NCBI RefSeq assembly: GCF_943192945.1
Contig: NZ_CALPCE010000010.1
Location: forward strand, 1-45,038
Reading direction: 5' to 3'
DNA length: 45,038 bases
Origin: Anaerocaecibacter muris
GTDB lineage: Bacteria > Bacillota > Clostridia > Christensenellales > Pumilibacteraceae
Below are positions 16,394 to 24,353 of the stretch, in pieces. The notes under the pieces are model-generated. The model did not search any database. It had not been told where the DNA came from and saw nothing but the letters and a program-made list of their open reading frames with translations. The translations under genes and the position numbers were made by a program. Every line of letters starts with the position of its first letter. Positions within the stretch are counted from its first letter, which is position 1.

Positions 16394-16584
16394 AGCACGG
16401 CGAAGAATATGTAAGCACAGGGCGGCATAGGATAACGCTCAAAGCATCGGCGGTTTTGGAAGATAGACCATACAAACCGCAAAAGACGATTGACGAAGCA
16501 AATCTCGAAACCTGCCTTAACTGCGATAACCCGAACTGCAAAGGAAATTGCGACAAGATAAAACGGAGAAAAAGTAATGACTAA
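16390..16584 (+). CDS. Small zinc-finger-like early protein
   Basis: 64 aa from the ATG at 16390, which overlaps the previous stop (ATGA); a GTG at 16384 with closer GGAG spacing is the alternative and adds two residues. The C-terminal half has four cysteines in CLNCDNPNCKGNC, a compact metal-binding pattern seen in small phage proteins. Function unknown. Confidence 0.6.
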   Translation: MKHGEEYVSTGRHRITLKASAVLEDRPYKPQKTIDEANLETCLNCDNPNCKGNCDKIKRRKSND

Positions 16585-17062
16585 TCAAACCTATCTTTTA
16601 TATATCAGGAAGTACAGTATCATCGCTGACGATTATGTGCTGTATGTTTACAAAGTAACTACCGATAATGTTTATCGTGTTATCGGTAAAATCGTATGCA
16701 CTTCAATGGAGCATATCAAGCGGATCGATTTTAACGAATGGTCGCAAGAACGGGAAGACTTTTGGAAAGAACGGAAGCAAACAATTCACCTATACAGCGA
16801 ACCGAAATTAAGTAAAGACCTTTATCCACTCGGCTATGTAAATATGTTGGAAAAGGAAACAGAACGGCTATCCGCCGAAAATGCGCTCTTACGGAAGAAT
16901 GCGGCTAACGCATATCAGCAAGGCTTGGACGAAATGCGTGAGCTTGTAAAACCTGAAATTGCGAAAGAAATTTTGGATGAAGTATCTACCCATTACGGTG
17001 GTGCGTGGTTGGTTGAACTTTACAAAAAATACGGCGTAAATGATGCTCCTACAAGCCCGTAA
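16577..17062 (+). CDS. Early protein with C-terminal coiled coil, unknown function
   Basis: 161 aa, overlapping the previous gene, with CGGAG upstream. The N-terminal half is beta-like and aromatic; residues about 95-130 form a Leu/Glu-rich heptad stretch (LEKETERLSAENALLRK). No domain recognised. It is the last gene before a 118-bp intergenic gap that carries a CCTATTTAGG operator. Confidence 0.55.
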   Translation: MTNQTYLLYIRKYSIIADDYVLYVYKVTTDNVYRVIGKIVCTSMEHIKRIDFNEWSQEREDFWKERKQTIHLYSEPKLSKDLYPLGYVNMLEKETERLSAENALLRKNAANAYQQGLDEMRELVKPEIAKEILDEVSTHYGGAWLVELYKKYGVNDAPTSP

Positions 17063-17163
17063 TTTGCCCTGTAACGCCCGAAAGCCCGAATCGGTCAGTT
17101 GCTCGACCGAAAGCGTTTCGCAAGACACGGACAGCAAAGCGTTAGAAATTGCCCTATAAAATC

Positions 17164-17173
17164 CCTATTTAGG
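17164..17173. promoter_or_regulatory. CCTATTTAGG operator at the ribosome site of the gene at 17181
   Basis: The stretch TCCCTATTTAGGAGG includes the ribosome site of the following gene, the same arrangement as at the repressor gene start. It suggests repressor control of a separate transcript starting here. A TATAAA at 17155-17160 could be a -10 box, but I see no good -35 box. Confidence 0.5.
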
Positions 17174-17180
17174 AGGAAGT

Positions 17181-17912
17181 ATGAATTATTACATAGCAAG
17201 TTGTTCCTGCGGCAAAGATAGTTTAGCTATGGTTTTGCGCTTAATCAAGGAAAAGAAACCTTTGGACGAAATCGTTTTTTACGATACGGATATGGAATTC
17301 AAGTGCATCTATGATAATTGGCTATTGCTAAAATGCTATGCAGGAAGACACGGAATAAAGTGTACTCGATTAGAACCTAAATGCTCTTTTCTTTACACAA
17401 TGTTTGAAAAACCCGTCAATGTTGGAAAACCGAACGAACATAAAGGATATTCGTGGTGCGGTGGATGCTGCCGTTGGGGAACTACCGCAAAGTTAAAAGC
17501 TCTTGATGAATACTGTCAAGCGAAAAATGCAAAATGTTATGTAGGCATAGCAGCAGACGAAACCGAACGTCTAATTAAGGAACGGAAGCCTTATAAACTA
17601 TTTCCCCTTGCAGAGTGGAAAATGACAGAGAGAGAGTGCCTTGATTATTGCCGTGATAAAGGTATCAGTTGGAAAGAAAACAGTATTGATTTGTACGATA
17701 TACTCGACCGTGTTTCGTGTTGGTGTTGCGCTAATAAAAATCTATGGGAGCTATACAATATTTGGAAATACTTACCGAAATATTGGGAGAGATTAAAAGA
17801 ACTTCAAGCAAAAACCCATAGACCGTTTAAGAAAGACTGTTCGATTTTTGATTTAGAACAACGATTCATAAACGGTTACATCCCAAAGCACAGGAAACGG
17901 AAAAATGGATAA
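17181..17912 (+). CDS. PAPS-reductase-like PP-loop ATP pyrophosphatase
   Basis: 243 aa. The PP-loop CSCGKDSLAM (residues 8-17) identifies the adenine nucleotide alpha hydrolase superfamily that includes PAPS reductase and DndC. Two cysteine groups, WCGGCCRWG near 95 and CWCCANKNLWE near 175, suggest a metal or Fe-S site. Such proteins are frequent in Clostridia phages; a role in nucleic-acid or nucleotide modification is possible but not shown here. It has its own strong ribosome site inside a repressor-type operator and overlaps the next gene. Confidence 0.8.
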   Translation: MNYYIASCSCGKDSLAMVLRLIKEKKPLDEIVFYDTDMEFKCIYDNWLLLKCYAGRHGIKCTRLEPKCSFLYTMFEKPVNVGKPNEHKGYSWCGGCCRWGTTAKLKALDEYCQAKNAKCYVGIAADETERLIKERKPYKLFPLAEWKMTERECLDYCRDKGISWKENSIDLYDILDRVSCWCCANKNLWELYNIWKYLPKYWERLKELQAKTHRPFKKDCSIFDLEQRFINGYIPKHRKRKNG

Positions 17913-18477
17913 AACTTATAGCCTTTACTGTATCAACGAATGCCCTATCGGGAAGAAGCAATCGGACGAATACTTATCGCAGAACAATAGTGCGTATGAT
18001 GCCGCTATTGATATGCAATTCTTCGTCAATCGGTGTATCTGCACCTGTAAATATGAAAAAGAACGTCGTGCATACGACAAAAAGGAGAATAATTCTATGA
18101 ACTACGAAACAATCAATCACCCCTCTCACTACACGGACGGAAAAATCGAAGTAATTGACTTCATCGAAGACAAACGGCTCGATTTTCACAAAGGTAACGC
18201 CGTAAAGTACATAGCTCGTGCTGGAAAGAAAAACGGCGCGGACGAAGCAACGGATTTAGGTAAAGCCGTATGGTACTTAAACCGTGAAATTCAGCGTATT
18301 ACGGGTAAGCATCCGAATGACAAAGTGCAGGAAACCGTCGCTATTCAATTTGCACAGGCGATTGAAAGCGCATTTGCCTATCAGGATAAGAGCGATACCC
18401 TAACCGTTGAAGAAGTGCTTTCCACCGTAAAAGACATTCTTCAAAGACAATTCAATGTGTACGAGGTGGATAAATGA
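17905..18477 (+). CDS. DUF3310-type protein with an N-terminal Cys-rich extension
   Basis: 190 aa as one open frame. Residues from about 65 begin NHPSHYTDGKIEVIDFI and continue with KYIARAGKK and LGKAVWYLNREI, the DUF3310 (SaV-like) signature of phage nucleotide-metabolism modules. The first 64 residues form a separate small domain with CINEC and CICTCKY. A second ribosome site (AAGGAG) precedes an in-frame ATG at 18097, so both a fused and a DUF3310-only product may be made. The first start overlaps the preceding gene. Confidence 0.75.
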   Translation: MDKTYSLYCINECPIGKKQSDEYLSQNNSAYDAAIDMQFFVNRCICTCKYEKERRAYDKKENNSMNYETINHPSHYTDGKIEVIDFIEDKRLDFHKGNAVKYIARAGKKNGADEATDLGKAVWYLNREIQRITGKHPNDKVQETVAIQFAQAIESAFAYQDKSDTLTVEEVLSTVKDILQRQFNVYEVDK

Positions 18478-18941
18478 TTTATGCAGAACAAACAACGGTA
18501 AGTTCGGAACGCTCACGGGCGGAAATAGAAACCACTCTCGGCAGATATGGCGCAACAAGTTTTGCTTATATGTGGCAGGGCTTAATGGCTGTAATTCTGT
18601 TTGAGTATAACGGCAAACGGATTAAGTTTATGCTTATTCTCCCGGACAGGAACAGCGATCAGTTCAGACTTACTCCCGAACGCCGTACAATCCGAAGTGC
18701 GGATGCACAGATAAAAGCCTACGAACAGGCTGTACGGCAGAAATGGCGCGCTCTCGCTCTCGTTATTAAGGCGAAATTGGAAGCGGTCGAAAGCGGCATT
18801 AGCGTGTTCGAGGAAGAATTTATGGCGAACATTGTCTTACCCAACGGACAGACTGCGGCGGAAAATCTTTTACCGCAGATTGACAAGGCTTATCGTGTCG
18901 GCGGTATGCCGAAAGTAATGTTGTTGGACGGAGGCAAGTAA
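18474..18941 (+). CDS. Conserved-looking phage protein, unknown function
   Basis: 155 aa, ATGA-coupled to the DUF3310 gene. It begins with a polar beta-rich part (YGATSFAYMWQG, IKFMLILPDR) and continues with a long helix (IKAYEQAVRQKWRAL), then IVLPNGQTAAENLLPQID. I recognise the layout from clostridial phages but not a function. Probably a nucleic-acid-associated early protein, inferred from context only. Confidence 0.6.
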   Translation: MIYAEQTTVSSERSRAEIETTLGRYGATSFAYMWQGLMAVILFEYNGKRIKFMLILPDRNSDQFRLTPERRTIRSADAQIKAYEQAVRQKWRALALVIKAKLEAVESGISVFEEEFMANIVLPNGQTAAENLLPQIDKAYRVGGMPKVMLLDGGK

Positions 18942-19138
18942 TGAAACCAAAAATTCTTGACGAACTCTTAAAGGAAATTCGGCGGCGCGGAGCTTACGAA
19001 GTGTCAAGAACTTCGGGCATCCCGAAAACCACAATCGAATCTTGGCTCTACGGCAAGGCTATCCCGTCTTTGGTTAAGGCGGCTCGTGTTGCCGATGCTA
19101 TGGGCTTGGAACTCTTACTTTTTGAAAAGGAGAATTAA
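18941..19138 (+). CDS. Small helix-turn-helix protein
   Basis: 65 aa with GGAGG upstream, overlapping the previous stop by one base. The sequence GAYEVSRTSGIPKTTIES followed by GKAIPSLVKAARVAD fits a minimal Cro/XRE DNA-binding domain. It is near the end of the early operon, so it may be a late or timing regulator; this is inference. Confidence 0.7.
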   Translation: MKPKILDELLKEIRRRGAYEVSRTSGIPKTTIESWLYGKAIPSLVKAARVADAMGLELLLFEKEN

Positions 19139-19142
19139 AAGT

Positions 19143-19361
19143 ATGAAAAATTCAATAGTAAAAATAAAACATACCGCCGCAACGGACGAAACCACCTTTG
19201 CAGAAAAAACTATGAAAGCTGTACAAGAACTGCAAAATAGCGGTTTAGCCGTAGAAATTCAATATCAATCAGCGGTTGTTACCGATGAAATATCTGCTAT
19301 CGTTTATAGCGCGCTAATTATAGGAAGACAGGAGAAAAATTATGGAAACACTCAACTCTAA
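19143..19361 (+). CDS. Small phage protein, unknown function
   Basis: 72 aa from the ATG at 19143 with AAAAGGAG upstream; the longer upstream frame overlaps the previous gene without a ribosome site. A helix (TFAEKTMKAVQELQNSG) is followed by beta strands ending AIVYSALIIGR, resembling small alpha/beta proteins found in Bacillota phages. Function not known. Confidence 0.55.
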   Translation: MKNSIVKIKHTAATDETTFAEKTMKAVQELQNSGLAVEIQYQSAVVTDEISAIVYSALIIGRQEKNYGNTQL

Positions 19362-19899
19362 TACGGAATTCGGCAAATTAAAGGTCAGCGTTGCGTTTCA
19401 GAACCACTTTGCGGACATCCTTTATAATAAGGCAGAACACGCCGCATTTGAATGGCTCAAAAAATACAATATTTCCCCTGCCAACGATTGTTGGAGCGAT
19501 CTTATTCAGGCGATTGATAATGCCCTATACGAAAGCATTAAAGTGTGTATGGATAACAGTGGCACACTCGTTGAATTGTTCTCGGATGTCAGCAAAAGTA
19601 TTTACATTAAACAATATTCACGAAGTTATTTGCAATCGTGGACGAAAGCGCAACTCATAGAACAGATTGAATGCTTACAGCATAATTGCGCTGTCGCAAA
19701 CGAAACAAATTATAATCAGGCGCAATACTTTGAAAAGTGCGTTTCGGACGAAGTGCAGAAACGGCTCAACGGCGTGAAAGAATGCTTGCAGAAAGCCGTC
19801 CCGCCTATCGGTTGTACTGTCGGCGGCGGTCGGTATGGTTGGGATAGAGCGATTGACCGCTGTCTTGAAATTTTCAGCGAAAGTGATAAAAGTGAATAA
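19342..19899 (+). CDS. Last early-operon protein, unknown function
   Basis: 185 aa with AGGAG upstream, overlapping the previous gene. It is mostly helical, and the C-terminal part has GCTVGGGRYGWDRAIDRCL. The final residues SDKSE and the stop are encoded by the left arm of repeat copy 2, exactly as in the repressor gene with copy 1. No family recognised. Confidence 0.6.
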   Translation: METLNSNTEFGKLKVSVAFQNHFADILYNKAEHAAFEWLKKYNISPANDCWSDLIQAIDNALYESIKVCMDNSGTLVELFSDVSKSIYIKQYSRSYLQSWTKAQLIEQIECLQHNCAVANETNYNQAQYFEKCVSDEVQKRLNGVKECLQKAVPPIGCTVGGGRYGWDRAIDRCLEIFSESDKSE

Positions 19900-19988
19900 T
19901 AATAGCTTTTTTCAGTAAAGTGTCTTATATATTACTCTCTTATAGAGGACTTTATAGAAAAACACTAAAATAATTCACTTTTTACACT
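19881..19988. repeat. 108-bp palindromic repeat, copy 2
   Basis: Same length and orientation as copy 1 (1596-1703) and copy 3 (24930-25037). The left arm is AAGTGATAAAAGTGAAT and the right arm ATTCACTTTTTACACT, with the shared inner segment TTCAGTAAAGTGTCTTAT. It lies between the early operon and the small terminase gene. A further ATCACTTTT box follows at about 20004. Confidence 0.85.
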
Positions 19989-20025
19989 CTCTCAAATAAA
20001 ATAAATCACTTTTAGGAGGTAAACT

Positions 20026-20601
20026 ATGGCAAAGAAATCAGGTGAGAATTTACCTGCAATATCCGCAGATACGGCAAAAGAAGTTGTAAAGCGGAAAGGA
20101 AATAATCCTACGGGGATTGGTGGATTCGGAGATGTTAACACTCAACCGGGAGATAACGCCCGTTACTTACGGCATACAATGGGTATGTGGGATTTACCGC
20201 CTATTGATATTGCCGATGCAGAAAAGGTTGAAGAACGCATTAGGTGGTACTTCACTTATTGCATACAGGACGATATGAAGCCCACCGTTAGCGGATTAGC
20301 TATGGCGTTGGGAATTGACAGAAAGACTTTGAATAATTGGAACAGAGGCGAAACGAGAGGTGTTACGCACTTACCCATAGTAAAAAAGGCTATGGCGGCG
20401 TTGGAAATCCTTTGGGAAGATTATATGCAGAACGGCAAAATAAACCCCGTAAGCGGTATTTTTCTCGGTAAAAACCACTTCGGATATACCGACAAACAGG
20501 AAATTGTCGTTGAACCTAAAAATCCGCTCGGAGATGCAGACGATCCCGAAGCTATCAAACAAAAATACCTTGCAGAACATCCCGAAGACGATGACAATTA
20601 G
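20026..20601 (+). CDS. terS: Probable small terminase subunit
   Basis: 191 aa with AGGAGG upstream. The centre has a helix-turn-helix-like SGLAMALGIDRKTLNNW and the C-terminal part reads GIFLGKNHFGYTDKQEIVV, a layout typical of gram-positive phage small terminases that recognise the packaging site. It is unusual that the large subunit is almost 6 kb away (26468), with a leftward cassette between. A strong terminator follows the gene. It could also be another phage HTH protein; the terminase call is moderately sure. Confidence 0.7.
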   Translation: MAKKSGENLPAISADTAKEVVKRKGNNPTGIGGFGDVNTQPGDNARYLRHTMGMWDLPPIDIADAEKVEERIRWYFTYCIQDDMKPTVSGLAMALGIDRKTLNNWNRGETRGVTHLPIVKKAMAALEILWEDYMQNGKINPVSGIFLGKNHFGYTDKQEIVVEPKNPLGDADDPEAIKQKYLAEHPEDDDN

Positions 20602-20620
20602 CCGCTTCCGGGCGCAAAAG

Positions 20621-20657
20621 AAAATCCGCAGTTGCGATTATGCAGCTACGGATTTTT
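20621..20657. terminator. Bidirectional terminator between terS and the FtsK-like gene
   Basis: AAAATCCGCAGTTGC (20621-20635) pairs with GCAGCTACGGATTTT (20642-20656) with one mismatch and one wobble. T runs follow on the plus strand and A runs precede it, so it can end both the rightward terS transcript and the leftward cassette transcript. Confidence 0.8.
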
Positions 20658-20674
20658 ATTATATGGGGTGTATG

Positions 20675-21790
20675 CTATTCAGTTATGCCGTTATTCCGCC
20701 ACCAACCGCAAACGGCGTTGATGTCTTCACGGTCGATAAATGCTATTTGTATGCGCCGTTCTTCAACTTTGTCGGGAGTTTTCAACCACGCATCGCCTCG
20801 CCCGGTCAGGCGTTCCGCCCCTTTATGGTCGAGGATTGTCATACTATCCCGTATGGATGCCGTTTGTAAGGCTATGCGGCACGGGAGATTCGCTTTCAAT
20901 AAACCCGTTACAACATTGACTGTCGGGCGTTGCGTTGCAAGTATCAGGTGAATACCTGCCGCCCTGCCTAATTGCGCTATGCTAACTAATAGCGGCTCTG
21001 CTTCGTCCTTGCACATAAGCATCAGATCGGCTAATTCGTCAATAATCAGGCAGATATGCGGTAACGCCTTGTCGGGCGGTAGTTGCTCGATATTGCTAAC
21101 CGCTTCCGCATTCAGTTTTTCATACCGGGAGCGCATAAGGGTATTCAGATTTTTAACCACTTGCAACGCTTGTTGCCCGTCCTTTGCTATCGGTGCTAAC
21201 AGGTGCGGCAAACCCTCATAGGCGGAAAGTTCAACCCGTTTAGTATCAACCATAAGCAAGCGCAGGCGGTTAGGCGTTGCCCTGAATAGTAAGCTGTTTA
21301 ACAGGGTATTCAAGCAAACGGATTTACCGCCGCCCGTTTCACCTGCAATAAGAATATGCGGAGCTTTGGTTATATCCAAAATAACGGGCTTGCTTGCCGT
21401 ATCATATCCCAAACACGCCGACAAAGGATTTTGAACGTCGTTGTATTCCTTGTTACGGAGTACATCGGAGAAAGGCACAAACTGCCGTTCCTGCCGTGTT
21501 ACCTCAAGCGCAAAATGTGCGTTTTTGTTGCTGTCAACTTCCGCCACCTTGCAACGCAACATCGCAGACACGGGCTTTATATACCGTTTTACGCTGTTAC
21601 GCTGCATAGGATCGGAAAGGTCAAAGTGATAGGTGATAACTTGCGGAGCTGCATCGGCGCAAACAAATTCACAATGCAAACCATAGGCAGAAAGGGCGGC
21701 GGCTATACCCTCGCCCTTGAAAATCCTGCTGCTTGCGCCGGTTGCAGAACCGCTTGAAAGTATTTTGCTTGACGGTAAATTGTAGAACAT
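20675..21790 (-). CDS. FtsK/SpoIIIE-like DNA translocase ATPase
   Basis: 371 aa from the ATG at 21790 with GAGGTG upstream. An FtsK alpha-like domain (about 1-110) precedes the motor, which has Walker A AGETGGGKS near residue 150 and Walker B LIIDELADL near 248, then ATQRPTVNVVTG. It lacks membrane segments and the gamma winged-helix domain of cellular FtsK, so it is a soluble hexameric-type motor. Such proteins occur in plasmids and conjugative elements; in a phage it might move or segregate DNA. It is the last gene of the leftward cassette. Confidence 0.88.
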   Translation of the reverse strand: MFYNLPSSKILSSGSATGASSRIFKGEGIAAALSAYGLHCEFVCADAAPQVITYHFDLSDPMQRNSVKRYIKPVSAMLRCKVAEVDSNKNAHFALEVTRQERQFVPFSDVLRNKEYNDVQNPLSACLGYDTASKPVILDITKAPHILIAGETGGGKSVCLNTLLNSLLFRATPNRLRLLMVDTKRVELSAYEGLPHLLAPIAKDGQQALQVVKNLNTLMRSRYEKLNAEAVSNIEQLPPDKALPHICLIIDELADLMLMCKDEAEPLLVSIAQLGRAAGIHLILATQRPTVNVVTGLLKANLPCRIALQTASIRDSMTILDHKGAERLTGRGDAWLKTPDKVEERRIQIAFIDREDINAVCGWWRNNGITE

Positions 21791-21791
21791 A

Positions 21792-21995
21792 TTACACCTC
21801 AAGGAATTCAAAACACTTTTGCATCGGCTTACCACGTTCAGTTGAAAGCGTGTAAACGGTCAACATTCCGTGCTTGCCTTGCGCTTTGTAGTCGGCTTGC
21901 CGCTCGATTGCAAATCCGACCGCTTCCGCCTTATCGGGCGTTTGGTGCAGAATAACGCTTTTGTCGTTTTCCGTAAAGCTAACAAAGTAGTCCAT
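21792..21995 (-). CDS. Small cassette protein, unknown function
   Basis: 67 aa with a strong AAGGAGG site. It has an alternating beta/helix pattern (MDYFVSFTENDKSVIL, then GFAIERQADYKAQG). The family is not recognised. It sits one base from the FtsK-like start, so the two are probably coupled. Confidence 0.65.
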   Translation of the reverse strand: MDYFVSFTENDKSVILHQTPDKAEAVGFAIERQADYKAQGKHGMLTVYTLSTERGKPMQKCFEFLEV

Positions 21996-22006
21996 ATTTA
22001 CCTCCT

Positions 22007-22213
22007 TTAATTGTTGATAAAGTTTTGGATATGCCTAATATCCTCCGCCGTTTCGTACACGATGCCGCAAGTTACGCTTATATATTCTTTGCGTGTTCGA
22101 TCGTCAATCGTTTGTCCGTTCGGGAGAATGCCTTTAATAAGCAAATCCGCCAACGCAGACGGGGAATCAATCCCCATTTCTTCAAGCTGCTTTAATTTCG
22201 TATGAATGTACAT
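22007..22213 (-). CDS. Small cassette protein, unknown function
   Basis: 68 aa with AAGGAGG upstream. It includes SPSALADLLIKGILPNGQ, which recalls short helical DNA-associated proteins, but no domain is recognised. It is part of the tightly packed leftward operon. Confidence 0.65.
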   Translation of the reverse strand: MYIHTKLKQLEEMGIDSPSALADLLIKGILPNGQTIDDRTRKEYISVTCGIVYETAEDIRHIQNFINN

Positions 22214-22226
22214 ATTTGCCTCCTTT

Positions 22227-22694
22227 TTATGCTACTCGACTGTACCACGTTTCACCGTTTGAGAAACGCGCCGTTATGCCGTATTTGTCAAATCCGTATT
22301 CTTTGAATAACGGTAAAATTTCGTTGTTTATCCGCTTCCGCTCGGCGTTTATCATACGGCGCAGAATATAGCTATTTACGCCATAATCGGCAAACGCATC
22401 CCGGCTATACTGTTCAAAATACCACTCGCCGGGAACTTCGGAATCGTCCACGCCTAATTGTGTACCGGCATAATACCCATCCCATAAACACAGCTTGAAA
22501 AATTTCAAAGTTTTGTTTACTTCGTCAATTTTCTTTTCGGCTTCGTTGCACATATAATTATCGAACAGATAATCAACGGGATCGGCGTTTTCGTCTTCCT
22601 CGCCTGTTTCTTCATTGATAGGGTAAAGCGGAATAGAAAAATCCGCCGCCCAAAGGTCAAAATCTTCCTGATACTTAAAATTTGATGCTGCCAT
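22227..22694 (-). CDS. Acidic cassette protein, unknown function
   Basis: 155 aa, very acidic near residues 25-45 (EETGEEDENADP), followed by helices with aromatic residues (FFKLCLWDGYYAG) and a C-terminal GITARFSNGETWYSRVA. AGGAGG precedes the start. The charge pattern would fit a DNA-mimic or partner protein, but that is speculation. Family not recognised. Confidence 0.65.
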   Translation of the reverse strand: MAASNFKYQEDFDLWAADFSIPLYPINEETGEEDENADPVDYLFDNYMCNEAEKKIDEVNKTLKFFKLCLWDGYYAGTQLGVDDSEVPGEWYFEQYSRDAFADYGVNSYILRRMINAERKRINNEILPLFKEYGFDKYGITARFSNGETWYSRVA

Positions 22695-22717
22695 TATAAC
22701 ATATTCCTCCTATAAAA

Positions 22718-22816
22718 TCAAATAATAGCGTTTTCCCTGAATTCTCGAACCAACCCAAAACGCCGCGCCAACTTTTCAAAGTGTGCAGATGCCGCCGCTA
22801 ATTCTGAATAACTCAC
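22718..22816 (-). CDS. 32-aa coupled small protein
   Basis: A GTG start at 22816 overlaps the stop of the upstream gene (GTGA) and the frame ends at TGA 22720-22718. The peptide begins MSYSELAAASAHFEK and is basic near the end. There is no ribosome site of its own, so it would depend on translational coupling. It fills an otherwise empty gap in a compact operon. Confidence 0.4.
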   Translation of the reverse strand: MSYSELAAASAHFEKLARRFGLVREFRENAII

Positions 22817-23028
22817 GCCGTTTCGCTTGTTTCGTGTTGCCACTCGATGGCGGCTTGCCTTGCAGCTTGCTTGTGCTTTTCGTATGCGGTCGGCGGTGTA
22901 TATCGTACATCGCCGCCGCTGTCTATAACTTTTCCGTCATCGGTCAAATAATAATCGTAAAGGGAGTTTACGCCCGTTACAATTACGCCGTATTTATCCC
23001 GTGCTTCCTGTTTTGAAATTCGTTTCAT
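22813..23028 (-). CDS. Small cassette protein, unknown function
   Basis: 71 aa with CAGGAGG upstream and a TAATG overlap with the previous gene. It starts with a basic helix (MKRISKQEARDKYG) and ends in a charged helix. No domain recognised. Confidence 0.65.
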   Translation of the reverse strand: MKRISKQEARDKYGVIVTGVNSLYDYYLTDDGKVIDSGGDVRYTPPTAYEKHKQAARQAAIEWQHETSETA

Positions 23029-23645
23029 TATTCTGCCCTCCTGTACTGTTGCAAAACTTCATCGGGAGTTATAGCAAGCATTTTATTATATTCCTTTGTG
23101 TATTCCCGTTTAAGTACAGACAATTCCGTTATATACTTTTGCAGGGATTCGGGCGTTTCTCTGTAAGCGTGAGAAAGATTTTCCCCCAACTTCGTTATTT
23201 TTTCCTGAATAGGTGCTAACGCTTTATCGACAAAATGCCAACGAACCACGCCAACGCCCTCAATATTGCTTTTATAGGTTATTTCAAAATGCCGCGCTTC
23301 CCATTTGCAACGGCTAACAGTCGGAGCTTGCAACCCAACAACCGCCGCCGGGATATAAAGCGCATAACGAACGCCGAAAATATGATCGTCATTATCCGCT
23401 ATTTTGATAATAAAGGCAGAATCAAGCGAAAAATCCGCCTTGCGTTTCAAGGTGCAGACGGTCGGCAGCTCTAAACCGCCGCGCCTGAATTCGTTATTTG
23501 TGCTTGCGCCCATACTAAACCATCCGCGCCCCGTTTCGCATATAACGCCGGAGCGGTCAAAAAATAATATATTGCCTATTTCGTAAGGCTTACCATTTAC
23601 ATCCGTAAAAAACGGATTATAACAACTTGAAGTAAATAATTTCAT
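23028..23645 (-). CDS. Cassette protein, unknown function
   Basis: 205 aa with AAAGGAGG upstream. The first 140 residues are beta-rich and aromatic (GNILFFDRSGVICETGRGWF, HIFGVRYALYIPAAVVG); the rest is a helical, probably coiled-coil segment. I do not recognise the family. It is the second largest gene of the cassette. Confidence 0.65.
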   Translation of the reverse strand: MKLFTSSCYNPFFTDVNGKPYEIGNILFFDRSGVICETGRGWFSMGASTNNEFRRGGLELPTVCTLKRKADFSLDSAFIIKIADNDDHIFGVRYALYIPAAVVGLQAPTVSRCKWEARHFEITYKSNIEGVGVVRWHFVDKALAPIQEKITKLGENLSHAYRETPESLQKYITELSVLKREYTKEYNKMLAITPDEVLQQYRRAE

Positions 23646-23657
23646 AATGCGCCTCCT

Positions 23658-23972
23658 TTACCACGCCCAAACCGGGAGGGCTTTGTGGTCGATTCTTGTC
23701 TTGATGCCTTTAATGCGTTTTGCGTTTTCGGCTTTGTCGGCGCATAATACGCATTTTTCGAGGGCTTTATGTATAACCGATTCAAAGTTATACCGTTCCC
23801 AAGTGCGATTCAAATAGCTAATTTTAGCCGTGTTCAGGGTGTAAAAATAGCCCTGTTTTCCGTTGCATACTTGAATTTCGGCTATATGCCTAAACCCGTT
23901 GCGCGTGCTTTCGGAGCGGCAAATTATAACGATTTCCGCGCCCTTGCTTGTTGTGTTAAATACTGTTTGCAT
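23658..23972 (-). CDS. Cassette protein, unknown function
   Basis: 104 aa from the ATG at 23972, which has GGAGG upstream; the frame is open to 24068 without a better start. It contains GFRHIAEIQVCNGKQGYFYT and a Cys pair (CVLC) in the C-terminal half. Family not recognised. Confidence 0.6.
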   Translation of the reverse strand: MQTVFNTTSKGAEIVIICRSESTRNGFRHIAEIQVCNGKQGYFYTLNTAKISYLNRTWERYNFESVIHKALEKCVLCADKAENAKRIKGIKTRIDHKALPVWAW

Positions 23973-24058
23973 AATGTTACCTCCATACAATAAAATTTTT
24001 ATGCAGATCCGCCCGGCGGCGGATTTCGTCTTAATTCTCAAAGACTCATCGGTGCATT

Positions 24059-24340
24059 TTAGGCGCAAAACGCTTTATAAACTGTTTCGTCAGGTGCGCC
24101 CGATTCTATTAGGTCGATAACCTTTTGATATTTAGCCGGGATTTTGTTATATTTGCGGACAGAATAACCGCTTGAATAACAATTCAAATAAACCTCTTTT
24201 ATAATGGTTGTTTTGCATCCCGGCGCGGTTAAAATATAACCGTCTAACAGACTACCGGGAATAAGATAAGACATAAACCCGGCGCGCCTTTCGTAGAGTG
24301 TAAAAAGGTTGTCGATCCTTGCTTGCGATGAAATGTACAT
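24059..24340 (-). CDS. Cassette protein, unknown function
   Basis: 93 aa with GGAGG upstream. It has a mixed sequence with basic aromatic parts (YSSGYSVRKYNKIPAKY) and a helical C-terminus. No known motif. Confidence 0.6.
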   Translation of the reverse strand: MYISSQARIDNLFTLYERRAGFMSYLIPGSLLDGYILTAPGCKTTIIKEVYLNCYSSGYSVRKYNKIPAKYQKVIDLIESGAPDETVYKAFCA

Positions 24341-24353
24341 ATATAAACCTCCA

